64,000 nucleotides of DNA from JBBQVZ01 sp963695975 (GTDB lineage Bacteria > Actinomycetota > UBA4738 > HRBIN12). Shown piece by piece: positions 7,674-17,750 of the stretch (the first letter of the stretch is position 1; every line of letters starts with the position of its first letter). Location: contig CAVOIB010000002.1 in NCBI GenBank assembly GCA_963695975.1, positions 888,969 through 952,968 of the forward strand. The letters run 5' to 3'. Position numbers and translations under genes: made by a program. Below the pieces are notes generated by a model that did no database searches, was not told where the DNA came from, and worked only from the letters and a program-made list of their open reading frames with translations.

Positions 7674-8297
7674 TCAGCCGACCTGTTGGCGCAGGATCGT
7701 GCGGAGTCGCTCCGGCGCGGAGCGCCGCGGGTCGCCGAGGTAGAGCTCGTGATGCCTGCCCACCGGGTGGAACCCGGCGGCCTCGACCCCGGCGTGCAGG
7801 CGCTCGATCGTGGGGCGCTCTTCGGCGTAGGGCCCGATGTGCATCAGCTGCGCGCTCGGACCTTCGGCGAAAACCTCGGTCCGCAACGCCAGCGAGAGCG
7901 CTGGATCCAGCCGGCTCCGCGCCTTCGCGAGCTGCACCTCGAGCTCATCTTCGGTTGCCTCCGGGGGGAGCACGATCATCAAGGTCCAGCGCCAAGTGTC
8001 ACGGTCCCCGTCCATGATCTCCGAAAGGTCCGTCGCGCCGTCCGTCGTCCACCACAGGCTTTCGAGCGGACCGACCTTGCCCGGCACGCCGCGCCCTTTC
8101 AACGCGAACCGCAGCCCGTAGGCCATCCCGTACAGGCTGGGGATCCGGGCCTCGAACTCCGCCGGAGCGGGCGGACCGGTGCCGTCGATCATCACGAACC
8201 GGTGCGCCGGAACGTCGAGCAGCCGGACCGCGCGCGTGGATGCCTTCAACTCGTCCTGTCGATCGATCGGACGTTGAACCTGGGTCGCGACCTTCAT
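7674..8297 (-). CDS. GyrI-like small-molecule-binding protein
   Basis: The 207-residue protein matches stand-alone GyrI-like/AraC effector-binding proteins: RFVMIDGTGPPA at about residues 33-44, SLYGMAYGLRFALK, a W-rich ESLWWTTD, and a C-terminal repeat with HIGPYAEERPTIERLH. GyrI-like domains bind small ligands and some are hydrolases or drug-sensing partners of regulators. No DNA-binding domain is attached. ATG 8297 is supported by AGGAGG about 8 nt upstream; a GTG at 8306 would overlap that site. It lies 25 bp upstream of tnaA on the same strand, but tnaA has its own leaderless promoter. Ligand unknown. Confidence 0.8.
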   Translation of the reverse strand: MKVATQVQRPIDRQDELKASTRAVRLLDVPAHRFVMIDGTGPPAPAEFEARIPSLYGMAYGLRFALKGRGVPGKVGPLESLWWTTDGATDLSEIMDGDRDTWRWTLMIVLPPEATEDELEVQLAKARSRLDPALSLALRTEVFAEGPSAQLMHIGPYAEERPTIERLHAGVEAAGFHPVGRHHELYLGDPRRSAPERLRTILRQQVG

Positions 8298-8393
8298 CGC
8301 AACCACCTCCTCGATGCCAGGATGCCGCCACGTGACCTCGAAGGGGCGGGCCTGCCGGCCCGAGGATGCCGGGTCCTTCGAACGTCGGGCGCC

Positions 8394-9266
8394 TCAGCCC
8401 ATGAGGCGCTGGATGCGCGCGATGGCCCCATCGGCGTCGATCGCGCGGAGCGCCGTCTCGTACCCGTCCTGGGGGCCTGTCCACGCGAGTTCGTCGATGG
8501 AGTCGAGGTCGACCGCGTTCGTGTCGACCGTGGCGAGGCGCCGGTAGAGCTGGGCGTCATCGGCATGCTGCGCGAGCGACTGCGCCAGACGGGGCGCCGA
8601 ACGAACGGTGATGTCCCACTCGCCCGACTTCAAGGGGATCTCCTCCAGGTGCCGGTACCGGGCGAGCACCGTCGCCGTGGTCTTCGCGCCCCAGCCGGGA
8701 ACGCCCGGGATCCCGTCGGAGGTGTCGCCGACGAGCGCGAGGTAGTCGGGGATCGACGGCGGCTCCACGCCGAACTTGGCGATCACCCCCGCCCAGTCGG
8801 TGAGGACCTCCCGTCGCCGGTCGAGCTGGACGATGCGTCCGTCCTTCGTGACGCACTGGCCAAGATCCTTGTCGGGCGTGCAGATGATCACGCGCTCGAC
8901 GGTCGGATCGACGGCCGCCTGAGCGGCCGCCGAGCCGAGCGCATCGTCGGCCTCGAAGTCCTCCATCGCCCATACGCGGAAGCCGGCGACCCGAAGCGTC
9001 TCCTCCAGCATCTCGAACTGTGACCGGAGCGCTGGGTCGACGCCATCGCCGGTCTTGTAGCTCTCGAGCAGCGCGTTGCGGAACGACTCGATCACATGGT
9101 CGGTCGCGATCCCGATGTGGGTCGCACCGTCTTCCAACATCGAGAGCATCGACCCGAGGACGCCGCGTGTCGCCGCCACCTCACGGCCGTCCTCGGTCGT
9201 GTGCGGCGGCGCACCGAAGTGATACCGGAACAACTCGTAGGTGCCGTCGACCAGGTGCGCGATCAC
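8394..9266 (-). CDS. 5'-3' exonuclease (FEN/PolA N-terminal family)
   Basis: A stand-alone 290-residue protein resembling the 5'-nuclease domain of DNA polymerase I. It carries HLVDGTYELFR near the start, a metal-binding acidic cluster in DFEADDALG (about residues 104-112), CTPDKDLGQCV, and the helix-hairpin-helix region LVGDTSDGIPGVPGWGAKT. It would remove RNA primers or flaps. I place the start at GTG 9266 because GATACT sits exactly 6 nt upstream, as at other leaderless genes here, and homologues begin near HLVDGT. A longer frame begins with GTG 9293. Metal-binding residues are present, so it should be active. Confidence 0.88.
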   Translation of the reverse strand: MIAHLVDGTYELFRYHFGAPPHTTEDGREVAATRGVLGSMLSMLEDGATHIGIATDHVIESFRNALLESYKTGDGVDPALRSQFEMLEETLRVAGFRVWAMEDFEADDALGSAAAQAAVDPTVERVIICTPDKDLGQCVTKDGRIVQLDRRREVLTDWAGVIAKFGVEPPSIPDYLALVGDTSDGIPGVPGWGAKTTATVLARYRHLEEIPLKSGEWDITVRSAPRLAQSLAQHADDAQLYRRLATVDTNAVDLDSIDELAWTGPQDGYETALRAIDADGAIARIQRLMG

Positions 9267-9272
9267 GTGGCT

Positions 9273-9278
9273 AGTATC
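9273..9278 (-). promoter_or_regulatory. -10 hexamer of the exonuclease gene (leaderless)
   Basis: GATACT ends exactly 6 nt before GTG 9266. The same hexamer with the same spacing precedes the SGNH lipoprotein gene at 24614. Confidence 0.45.
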
Positions 9279-9314
9279 CTCGCGCAGAGACACCTCGCTG
9301 CGAAAGGCGGTCGG

Positions 9315-9875
9315 TCAGCGGGGTGACGCGCCGTCGTTTTGGCGACGCCGCTCGTATCGCACGCCCTCCCACGTCTCACCGTCGTACTCTCGCTCGAACC
9401 GCTCGACGAGCCGCATGCCGGCCTTCTCCGCGACGCGGATCGACGGGATGTTCTCGGCGCTCGCATAGATCCGCGCGATCTCGGCGCCGAGGGTCACGAA
9501 CGCGTAGTCGATCATCGCCCGGACCGCCTCGGTCGCGTATCCCCGACCCTGGAACGCGGGGGACATGGTGTAGCCGAGCTTGATCGTGCTCGGCTCGTCC
9601 TCGGCGGGGCTCATCCCGACATCGCCGACCAATCGGCCCGTGTCGCGCTCCTCGACCGAGAGCTGGACCCACCCTCCGGGCTCGCCAGGGAGGCGATCGG
9701 CCATCTGTTCGATCTCGGAGCGGATCCCGTCCGGGTCGAGCCGGTCCCAGCCCTGATGCCGATGGACCTCCGGGTCGCTCCGGTAGGCGGAGATCGCCTC
9801 AGCGTCATCAGGACGCGAGCGGCGCAGCAGCAGGCGCTCGGTGAGGATCGGCGCGAAGCCGGTATCGATGCGCAT
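9315..9875 (-). CDS. GNAT-family N-acetyltransferase (RimJ/RimL type)
   Basis: The 186-residue protein starts with TERLLLRRSRPDDAEAI, typical of RimJ/RimL-like acetyltransferases. The acetyl-CoA pyrophosphate-binding loop is in PAFQGRGYATEAVRAM (about residues 105-120), followed by ASAENIPSIRVAEKAGM. It would acetylate a protein N-terminus or a small amine in the cytoplasm. TACGCT lies 9 nt before ATG 9875 and there is no clear Shine-Dalgarno. It is the first gene of the long minus-strand run ending near 4402, and is divergent from the DUF1345 gene. The substrate is not predictable. Confidence 0.88.
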   Translation of the reverse strand: MRIDTGFAPILTERLLLRRSRPDDAEAISAYRSDPEVHRHQGWDRLDPDGIRSEIEQMADRLPGEPGGWVQLSVEERDTGRLVGDVGMSPAEDEPSTIKLGYTMSPAFQGRGYATEAVRAMIDYAFVTLGAEIARIYASAENIPSIRVAEKAGMRLVERFEREYDGETWEGVRYERRRQNDGASPR

Positions 9876-9961
9876 CGAGCGGGAAGCGTACCTATCAGGT
9901 CGGGCGACGCGATGCCGAACGGTGAGTGACTTCGGCCGTCGGCACCGCGAGGATACGTGCG

Positions 9962-10615
9962 ATGTCGTCGACCAGCCCCGTGGTCCCCCAAGTCCTTGCT
10001 CGCACGCGCCTGCTGGTGTCGTTCTCCGGTGGGATCGTCGTCGCCGGTATCGCCGGGCTGTTCACGTCGTGGCAGGTGGCGGTGCTGGCCGGATGGATCG
10101 TCGCCGCCGGTATCTTCCTCATCTGGATCTGGACCCGGATCCTGAAGGCGGACGGCGAAGCGACGGCCGAGCACTCGACCTACGTGGACGACTCACGTAC
10201 GACGGCGGACCTCGTCCTGATCGCGGCGAGCGTGGCGAGCCTGGCGGCGGTCGTGTTCGGTCTGGTGAAGGCCGTGCAGGTCGGTGGGGTGGCGCGCGGT
10301 GTCATCGCGACGATCGCCGTCCTCAGCGTGGTCTTGTCATGGACCGTCGTGCACACGGTGTTCACGCTCCGATATGCGAGCCTGTATCACGAGGAGGGGA
10401 GCGGGATCGAGTTCCATGAAGGTGCCCGCCTGCCCGACTACCACGACTTCGCGTACGTGGCGTTCACGATCGGCATGACGTTTCAGGTGTCGGACACCGA
10501 CATCACCTCTGAGCAGATCCGCCGGGCGGCGCTCCGACATTCGTTGCTCTCGTACGTGTTCGGCATCGTGATCGTCGCGATCACGATCAACGTCCTCGCC
10601 GGCCTGGTGAGGTAG
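9962..10615 (+). CDS. DUF1345 integral membrane protein
   Basis: This 217-residue protein has five or six membrane helices. The conserved DUF1345 pattern is visible: STYVDDSRTTADL between helices 2 and 3, a HTVFTLRYASLYH motif, then LPDYHDFAYVAFTIGMTFQ and SDTDITSEQIRRAALRHSLL. The family is widespread in bacteria with no established function. ATG 9962 is preceded by GAGGATACGTGCG, a moderate ribosome-binding site; a GTG frame from 9926 has none. It is divergent from the GNAT gene (86 bp) and convergent with the winged-helix gene. Confidence 0.85.
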   Translation: MSSTSPVVPQVLARTRLLVSFSGGIVVAGIAGLFTSWQVAVLAGWIVAAGIFLIWIWTRILKADGEATAEHSTYVDDSRTTADLVLIAASVASLAAVVFGLVKAVQVGGVARGVIATIAVLSVVLSWTVVHTVFTLRYASLYHEEGSGIEFHEGARLPDYHDFAYVAFTIGMTFQVSDTDITSEQIRRAALRHSLLSYVFGIVIVAITINVLAGLVR

Positions 10616-10654
10616 GAGGCTTCCCGAGCGACCGCTCCCGGATCGCGGTAGCGG

Positions 10655-11695
10655 TCAGACGAGGAACGCGGCGAGGCGTTCGGCCTCATCAGCGAGCTCG
10701 AGCGTCGTTGCGCGCGGGAGCCGCGTGAACGGTGTCGTCCGCACGCCTCCACGCTCGAACGCCCAAGTGCCTGCCACCCGTCCGTCGATCAGGAACGTCG
10801 GGACCGAGTGCGGTGTCTTCGTCGAGAAGACCCTCGAACGGTGCTCCTCGGAGAGGATCTGTGAGCGCCTGGCGTGCACGAGGAGCGACGCGTCCCACGT
10901 CGGGAGGAAACGCACGGGCGCGGGCGTGTCCGGATCGGGGAGCGGCGCCCGTTGAAGGTCGAGCAGTTCTCCGCCTCGCTCGTCGCGGAACCGGCGTAGC
11001 CGCAGCCGTTCAAGGGCGGGGGCCAGGGTGGGCATGCGGATACCGGCCCAGTTCGCGATGTCCTTCCCCGACGCAGGACCGAACGCACCCAGGTAGCGAT
11101 GCACGACGGCCTGGATCCCATCTTCGGATGTGGCGTCGTACGGGCCGATCTGATCGTCGGCTGCGGCGTAGAGATCGGCTCGCCTTCGGTTCCATGTGCC
11201 CGACGGAGGGACACGCAGGAGATCCACCCAGCCACCGACGCCGTTCCATATGGCGCTGTCGACGCCGAGCTCCTCGATCAACGCCGCTCGCGGACGGGGT
11301 CCGCCCGCCAGCAGCCGGCGGAGCTGGCGCGCGACGACCTCCATCTCCGCCTCCGGTATCCGGTGGCGGGTCACTCCCAGCCACCATGTGCGCTGGTCCG
11401 CGCGGATCGCTGCGGCGAGCAGCGGATAGTCCCGTCTCGACACGATGTGGATCGTGCCTCGCATGAGGGTGCCCTGCACCACCGTGCGTCGTTCGAGCGC
11501 CTGCGTGAGGTCGGACCGTTCGAACCGTGCCATCCGCGACCAGAGACCGATGTACGCGGAGGGCGCGTACTGCGCCTGCACCCCGCCCATGCGTTCGACG
11601 GTCTGGGCGAGCGAGTACGTCGTCCGTTCGAGGAGGAACTGCCGGGCGAGCACCGCGCGGTTCAGCTGGTGCTCGCTCAACGTCCGCTCGGCCAC
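10655..11695 (-). CDS. Winged-helix DNA-binding domain protein (HTH_42/YcaQ-like)
   Basis: A 346-residue protein of the HTH_42 family, which includes E. coli YcaQ (AlkX), implicated in unhooking DNA crosslinks. Visible family marks are VERMGGVQAQYAPSAYIGLWSRM near residue 30, TLMRGTIHIVSRRDYPLL near residue 75, and FLPTWDASLLVHARR near residue 265. The C-terminal part ends in a helical segment. I choose GTG 11695 because TACACT lies exactly 6 nt upstream and the family starts close to this point; an upstream frame runs to 11761 and would overlap the helicase. A role in DNA repair is inferred from the family only. Confidence 0.8.
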   Translation of the reverse strand: MAERTLSEHQLNRAVLARQFLLERTTYSLAQTVERMGGVQAQYAPSAYIGLWSRMARFERSDLTQALERRTVVQGTLMRGTIHIVSRRDYPLLAAAIRADQRTWWLGVTRHRIPEAEMEVVARQLRRLLAGGPRPRAALIEELGVDSAIWNGVGGWVDLLRVPPSGTWNRRRADLYAAADDQIGPYDATSEDGIQAVVHRYLGAFGPASGKDIANWAGIRMPTLAPALERLRLRRFRDERGGELLDLQRAPLPDPDTPAPVRFLPTWDASLLVHARRSQILSEEHRSRVFSTKTPHSVPTFLIDGRVAGTWAFERGGVRTTPFTRLPRATTLELADEAERLAAFLV

Positions 11696-11701
11696 CGGCG
11701 G

Positions 11702-11707
11702 AGTGTA
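11702..11707 (-). promoter_or_regulatory. -10 hexamer of the winged-helix gene (leaderless)
   Basis: TACACT ends 6 nt before GTG 11695, within the 62-bp gap after the helicase stop codon, with no Shine-Dalgarno. Confidence 0.5.
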
Positions 11708-11757
11708 CGGCCTCGCTGAGCCTGACCGGCGAGGGGCCGGTGCGGATGCGTGTCGCT

Positions 11758-12947
<1,190 letters not shown>

Positions 12948-12951
<4 letters not shown>

Positions 12952-13160
12952 GCGTCGCCGGGTTCGTCGGTCTCCAGCTCGAGGAGATCGGGATGGATCA
13001 CGGGGCCGTCGAGTGGCTTCATGTTCTCGATGTCATCCGGGATCAGACCGGCGGCCCGATCCTCGCGACGCTGACTCGATGCGGCTCGCCGCTCAGCCCG
13101 CGCGGCTTCCTTCTTCGCCTTCACCTCGCGCCGTTGACGCTTCCCGAAGCTATCCGGCAT
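12948..13160 (-). CDS. Small basic protein upstream of the helicase (unknown function)
   Basis: A 70-residue protein: first 35 residues are very Lys/Arg/Ala-rich (SFGKRQRREVKAKKEAARAE) and should form a charged helix; the second half is acidic and Pro-rich. Similar small charged proteins are common in actinobacteria, with no known role. It is sandwiched between a Zn-ribbon-like peptide gene (3 bp upstream) and the DEAD-box helicase (stop/start overlap), so it may bind RNA or the helicase. GAGG lies about 9 nt before ATG 13160. The coding call rests on tight operon packing and biased composition. Confidence 0.7.
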
Positions 13161-13163
13161 GGC

Positions 13164-13352
13164 TCACTGCCTCGGTGCCTGGTGTCGATAGGACGGTTTC
13201 GCGTGGAGCCAGCACGTCGAGTCGGAGTTGTACGTCGACAGCACCGTTCCGCAGCCGGGCTCCGCGCAGTGCCTGCCGGATGTTGCACGCGATGCGGCGT
13301 CTTTCCCGCGATCCGGAGGTCCGAACTGAACCTGTCCGCTGCTCGTCGCCAT
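13164..13352 (-). CDS. Small zinc-finger-like peptide
   Basis: A 62-residue product starting at ATG 13352, with AAGGAG about 7 nt upstream. The C-terminal half, HCAEPGCGTVLSTYNSD, STCWLH and KPSYRH, has three Cys and several His in an arrangement resembling small actinobacterial zinc-binding proteins (C-x4-C ... C-x2-H). The first half is polar and Gly/Ala-rich. It leads a three-gene unit with the 70-residue basic protein and the DEAD-box helicase. The same frame is open far upstream without a ribosome-binding site, so the short form is preferred. The role is unknown; nucleic-acid binding is plausible. Confidence 0.7.
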   Translation of the reverse strand: MATSSGQVQFGPPDRGKDAASRATSGRHCAEPGCGTVLSTYNSDSTCWLHAKPSYRHQAPRQ

Positions 13353-13613
13353 CGGTGGCTCCTTCCGTACGGCTTCACAGGCCTGTCGATCCGTCGAGGC
13401 GGAGCAAGGACGTGGTGCTCGCGAAGGCCCCACTGGTCGGTCACGCGACGTGGATCCTCGGGCGATGCCCGAGGTACCCAGCGTACCACCCCCTCCCTGC
13501 ACGGAGCCTCGACGATCGCGCGACGGCGCACAGGGAGCGGCGTTGCGTGCCGATAGATACTGGAGGTTCTCGAGCGATCGGTCCCTCGAGACCCAGAAGA
13601 AGAGGAGGTCGCC
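13353..13613. other. Divergent intergenic region with two inverted repeats
   Basis: This 261-bp stretch separates the helicase operon from the DUF5666-like gene. It holds CCTCGGGC-GAT-GCCCGAGG at 13456-13474 and TCTCGAG...CTCGAGA at 13568-13591. A GATACT hexamer lies between them at about 13556-13561. The second repeat sits 12 bp before the AGGAGG of the gene at 13614 and could be an operator. No additional gene is seen. Confidence 0.4.
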
Positions 13614-14189
13614 GTGAGCTCCGAACCACAGGAAGACCAAAAGGCGGGCGCGCCCACGGATGGGTCGGCCACCCCCGTCCCCACATCGAAGACGCGCCCG
13701 ACGATCCCCACGTCGACGGTGGTGGTGGGCGGTCTGTTGGTCTTCATCGTGGGGCTGGGTCTCGGGTTCTTCCTGGGCCATCGGGCGCACCGGATCGATG
13801 GGTTGGAGCGGTTCGCGCGCGACCGGCGCGGGTCGATGTGGTTCGAGCACGGCGGCAACGCTCCGAGAATCGCTTCCGGTCCGGGCGCGATGATGGGTTC
13901 AGCGCCGTTCGCGGGTCACGTGATCGCTGGGACCGTGACCGCCGTGGACGGAGACACGCTCACGGTCCGGACCCTCGGCGGGATGACGATGGAGGTGACG
14001 GCAACCGCCGGCACCCAGGTCCGGGTCAGCGCACCGGGCAGCTTGGCCGACCTCGGGACGGGCTCGACGGTCGTGGTCGTCGGTTCGCCGGTCGGCGCGG
14101 GGACCTTCTCGGCGTCGCGCATCATCCAGGGGGTGCTCCCCTCGGGTGGGATGCTCCCGCCGCCCTCCTCCGGGGCGGGCTCTCCCTAG
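13614..14189 (+). CDS. Membrane-anchored DUF5666-like protein
   Basis: The 191-residue protein has a polar N-terminus, one membrane helix at about residues 33-54 (VVVGGLLVFIVGLGLGFFLG), and an extracytoplasmic domain. The pattern IAGTVTAVDGDTLTVRTLGG near residue 105 is typical of small OB-fold DUF5666 domains. A Gly/Pro/Ser-rich tail follows. The start is GTG 13614, with AGGAGGT 4-5 nt upstream. Function is unknown; homologous domains are usually found in exported proteins. It converges on the GH25 lysozyme gene with a 12-bp gap. Confidence 0.7.
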   Translation: MSSEPQEDQKAGAPTDGSATPVPTSKTRPTIPTSTVVVGGLLVFIVGLGLGFFLGHRAHRIDGLERFARDRRGSMWFEHGGNAPRIASGPGAMMGSAPFAGHVIAGTVTAVDGDTLTVRTLGGMTMEVTATAGTQVRVSAPGSLADLGTGSTVVVVGSPVGAGTFSASRIIQGVLPSGGMLPPPSSGAGSP

Positions 14190-14201
14190 CTCGAAGCGAT
14201 C

Positions 14202-16079
14202 TCAGCTCACGCTGAAACGATCGATGGACACGAACGTATCGCGGGACGCGGGTCTTGCCTGACCGAGCACGACGATCCGCAGTTCATGCACGCCGTCGAC
14301 GAGACCCGCGATCGTCCGGATCACCCCGGGGGTGGGCTGCTGGGCGAAGTTGTCGACGGTCTTCACGAGCGCACCGTCGAGGAAGAGCTGCGCCCGTCCC
14401 TGCGCCGGTCCGCGAACCGTTTCCCATGAGACGCCCGTTCCCCGGAACCTGAACGACACGCTGGCCCGCGCCGTATCGCTCACGACGACGCTGCCTCCGG
14501 ACGCTCCGGCGACGTGAAGGTTCCGCCACGAGGGATCGACGGCGGGTGTCCACCAGGACTTCCCTCCCGCGCGGAACGCATCGATCGCGACCTGGGCGTC
14601 GCTCGCCGTCGTCGCACCCTTCTGCCCGAGCACCCGAACCGTGATCGTGTGCGAGCCCTTCGCGAGCCCACTGAACACATGTGCGACCTTCGTGTGCACG
14701 GTGGCCTCGTATCCGTTGAACGTCCCGCGCGCGTGACCGTCGATCGAGATCGACGCTTTCCCTTGCGTGGGGCCGGTGACCGTGTACCAGGTGACCTGCG
14801 TCCCCGAGAACGTGAAGGAGGCCGAGGCGCCCTCGAGGTGATCGGCGACGTACGAGCCGCCGTACGCGGACCGATCCGAGACCGTGCGCCACGAGTAACG
14901 CACCGCCGCGCTGCCTTGCTCGACGTCGGTCGGCATCGTCACGTCCTGTTCGGCCGTCAGCGCCGCGTTGCCGCTGCGGTCCACGATCGGGCTCACCGCC
15001 TCGGCGGGATCGACGATCGCCGCGTAGGTCTGGCCCGAGATCAGCGTCTCCTCAGGCTGCAGCGTGACGGAGACGACCTTGCCGGTTCCGCAGTCGACGG
15101 TCCTTCCCTCCTTCGACACGCACGTGCGGGAAGACGGCACATCGGCGCCCGTGTCCGCGGTCCGCAGGACGACGTTGGTGGGTGAGATCCCCCGGACGAT
15201 CTCGTTGAAGGCGATCCTGGTCGCCGCCGCCACGCCGGTGGGCGTCGTGATCGTCGCGATCGGTGGGGCGGTGTCGGGGCTGGGGATCGTGACGGCGTCG
15301 AACGTCGCGCCCTCGTACCAGTCGGCGTCGACGCACCCCTCGATACCCGGTACGTGGCTGCAATCGCTGTACTGCCAGAACGTCCAGCCGTTGCCCTGCC
15401 AGTCGTTCGCGGGGAGGGTCGGGGACGTGACGTCCCAGTGCGCGATCCAGAGCACGGTGTAGCCCGCGTCGGCGATCGCCGTGGTGTCCGCGGTTCGGTT
15501 CGCCCAGCCGATGGGGCTCGTGTAGACGATCGGGCGGACCCCGAGCCGCAGCGTCACCTCGCCGAGCCACGCGAGCATCCACGCGGTGAGCTCGTCGGGC
15601 GTGAGCCCTCCGGTCGTCTCGAGGTCGAGGACCGGCAGCAGATCTCCCGTCACGGGTGCCGCGCTGTCGACGAAGTGGTCGGCCTCGATCAGCGCATCGT
15701 TCGCGCCCCGGTCTGGACGGGCGAAGTGGTAGGCGCCGAATTCGATGCCGGTCGCCGCGGCGCCCGCGCGGTTCGTGGCATACATCGGGTCGACGTAGGT
15801 GCGCCCGTCGGTCGCCTTGACGAACGCGAACCGGGTCCCGGAGGCCGCCACCGCGTACCAGTCGATCGCGTGCTGCCAATGGGAGACGTCGATCCCGGGC
15901 AGGGCACCGAGTGGAGGCTGCCGGCCGACCTGTCGACCGGATGGACCGGCGTCCCCGGCGACTCCGGCGCTCCCCGCCTTGCCCGGCCGCGCCTGCGACG
16001 CGGGACCCGTGACCAGCACGGATGCGATGACGGCGGCCGTGATCCCGCTCGCCATCCACCTGGGTACCGTCGGTCTCAC
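14202..16079 (-). CDS. Secreted GH25 lysozyme with C-terminal beta-sandwich repeats
   Basis: The 625-residue protein has an N-terminal signal peptide (SGITAAVIASVLVTGPASQA), then a GH25 muramidase domain at about residues 60-250. GIDVSHWQ, FVKATDG, AYHFARP, LPVLDLETTGG (the catalytic Asp/Glu) and WTFWQYSD are all visible. It cleaves the beta-1,4 MurNAc-GlcNAc bond of peptidoglycan. A bacterial Ig-like domain (IATITTPTGVAAA...) follows, then two similar modules of about 110 residues, each with a SFTFSGTQVTWYT or SFRFRGTGVSWET motif, resembling carbohydrate-binding sandwiches. GTG 16079 has GGGAGGG upstream. It is divergent from the secreted endonuclease-fold gene. Self-lysis, remodelling or attack on other bacteria are all possible. 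Confidence 0.9.
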   Translation of the reverse strand: MRPTVPRWMASGITAAVIASVLVTGPASQARPGKAGSAGVAGDAGPSGRQVGRQPPLGALPGIDVSHWQHAIDWYAVAASGTRFAFVKATDGRTYVDPMYATNRAGAAATGIEFGAYHFARPDRGANDALIEADHFVDSAAPVTGDLLPVLDLETTGGLTPDELTAWMLAWLGEVTLRLGVRPIVYTSPIGWANRTADTTAIADAGYTVLWIAHWDVTSPTLPANDWQGNGWTFWQYSDCSHVPGIEGCVDADWYEGATFDAVTIPSPDTAPPIATITTPTGVAAATRIAFNEIVRGISPTNVVLRTADTGADVPSSRTCVSKEGRTVDCGTGKVVSVTLQPEETLISGQTYAAIVDPAEAVSPIVDRSGNAALTAEQDVTMPTDVEQGSAAVRYSWRTVSDRSAYGGSYVADHLEGASASFTFSGTQVTWYTVTGPTQGKASISIDGHARGTFNGYEATVHTKVAHVFSGLAKGSHTITVRVLGQKGATTASDAQVAIDAFRAGGKSWWTPAVDPSWRNLHVAGASGGSVVVSDTARASVSFRFRGTGVSWETVRGPAQGRAQLFLDGALVKTVDNFAQQPTPGVIRTIAGLVDGVHELRIVVLGQARPASRDTFVSIDRFSVS

Positions 16080-16161
16080 CTCATCGCCCTCCCGCTCGCG
16101 AACGTCGAGTGTACGGCCGGAGCCGCGAACGGCCGCCTTGCCCTGGGGTCGGAGCGGATGC

Positions 16162-17718
16162 ATGATGCGCGCCGTGATGCTCGCACCGCGTCCTCGCACC
16201 CGGTCGCTCCTCCTCATCGTTTCCCTGGTCGCGGCGTTCGCGAGCTCGGTGCCCTCTCAGGCGGCGACCGTGCGAGGAGCCGATCCGCGGGCATCGACCC
16301 GCATCAAGGTGATGGTGTTCAACATCGAGTACGGCGGCGAGGTCGTCGACTTCAACAGCGTGATCCGCGCGATCCGTGCCAGCGGCGCGGACGTCGTGGG
16401 GATCGAGGAGGCGTGGGGAAATACCGCGAGGATCGCGCGCCGTCTCGGCTGGGCCTACGCTGACCCGCGCCTGCAGATCGTCTCCCGGCTTCCCCTGATC
16501 GATCCGCCGGGCGGAGACGGGTTGTACACGTTCGTCCAGACCGCGCCCGGCCGCGTTGTGGCGATCGGCAACGTTCATCTGCCCTCGTACCCGTACTCAC
16601 CGCAGCGGATCCTGCAGGGCGCGACGGCGAGTGAAGCGCTCGCGTTCGAGCGCGCCTACCGGATGCCGCCGCTCAGGCCGCCGGTGCGCGCGCTGTCGGC
16701 ACTCGTTGGGTCCGGCATCCCGTCGTTCTTGCTTGGGGACTTCAACTCGCCCTCATACCTGGACTGGACGCGGGCGACGGTCGGCTCGCTGCCGCAGATC
16801 CGGTTCCCGATGCACTGGCCGGCGACCGAGCTGACCGCGAAGCATGGGTTCCGGGATTCCTACCGGGAGGCGCATCCCGACCCCCTTCGCACGCCTGGTC
16901 TGACGTGGCCGTCCGGTCGGCCCCGCCCGGCCGGGGCGTACAACCCCGGCCCCCATGCGGCGAACGACCGCATCGACTTCATCTTCGACGGTGGCCCGGC
17001 CACGACCGTGCGTTCGACGATCGTAGGCGAGTCGGGGGCGGCCGATGTGGGGATCGCGGTGGATCCATGGCCGTCGGACCACCGGGCCGTCGTCTCGACG
17101 TTCGACGTGCGGGCTGCCGTTCCCCCGACACTCGTATCCGTATCGAGTCGGCTCGTCGAGGTCGGGGATGACCTGGGCGTGACGTTCCATGCTCCGGGAG
17201 TTCCCGGAGAGCACGTCTCGATCGTCCCTGCGGGGGCCGCGCCGACGTCCGGGGTGGTCGCCGATCAGCCGACCGGCATCGACGGGCCGACCGACGGAAC
17301 GCTCACGTTCCCCACCGAGGGATTCGTCCCTGGCGCGTACGATGCCGTCCTCATCGGGGCGACGGGGGAGCTCGCCAGGATCCCCTTCTGGGTGGAACCG
17401 GCTGGGGCGGGTCCGCAGATCGAGACGACGCGGTCGTCGTACGGCGTCGGCGATCCGATAACCGTCGAGTGGCACGGCGCGCCCGGCAACCGGTGGGACT
17501 GGGTGGGGATCTACGATGCGGGCGTCGATCCGAGCACCGACCCGTACCAGTACCTCGAGTACCTCTACACGGGCTCGACGATCGATGGCTCCGCCACGTT
17601 CGATCGCGACGCGAACGGCGCGTGGCCGCTCCCACCCGGCGACTACAGCGTGTACCTGCTGGAGGACGATGCCTACCGGGCGGTCGCCTCGGGAACATTC
17701 TCCATCGTCGCGGGCTGA
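16162..17718 (+). CDS. Secreted endonuclease/exonuclease/phosphatase-family protein
   Basis: The 518-residue protein has a signal peptide ending near PSQAATV and an EEP domain at about residues 45-315: VMVFNIEYGG (Asn/Glu metal site), VGIEEAWG, NVHLPSYPYSP, LLGDFNSPSYLDW and DPWPSDHRAVVSTF (the catalytic Asp-His pair). Such enzymes cleave DNA, phosphoinositides or other phosphodiesters. Two beta-sandwich modules of about 95 residues each follow, the last ending in GDYSVYLLEDDAYRAVASG. ATG 16162 has GGAG 7 nt upstream; ATG 16165 and 16177 are also in frame. All EEP core residues are present, so it should be active outside the membrane. Substrate unknown. Confidence 0.85.
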   Translation: MMRAVMLAPRPRTRSLLLIVSLVAAFASSVPSQAATVRGADPRASTRIKVMVFNIEYGGEVVDFNSVIRAIRASGADVVGIEEAWGNTARIARRLGWAYADPRLQIVSRLPLIDPPGGDGLYTFVQTAPGRVVAIGNVHLPSYPYSPQRILQGATASEALAFERAYRMPPLRPPVRALSALVGSGIPSFLLGDFNSPSYLDWTRATVGSLPQIRFPMHWPATELTAKHGFRDSYREAHPDPLRTPGLTWPSGRPRPAGAYNPGPHAANDRIDFIFDGGPATTVRSTIVGESGAADVGIAVDPWPSDHRAVVSTFDVRAAVPPTLVSVSSRLVEVGDDLGVTFHAPGVPGEHVSIVPAGAAPTSGVVADQPTGIDGPTDGTLTFPTEGFVPGAYDAVLIGATGELARIPFWVEPAGAGPQIETTRSSYGVGDPITVEWHGAPGNRWDWVGIYDAGVDPSTDPYQYLEYLYTGSTIDGSATFDRDANGAWPLPPGDYSVYLLEDDAYRAVASGTFSIVAG

Positions 17719-17750
17719 GTCCTGGCGCGACATATGGTTGAGTTGCCTCG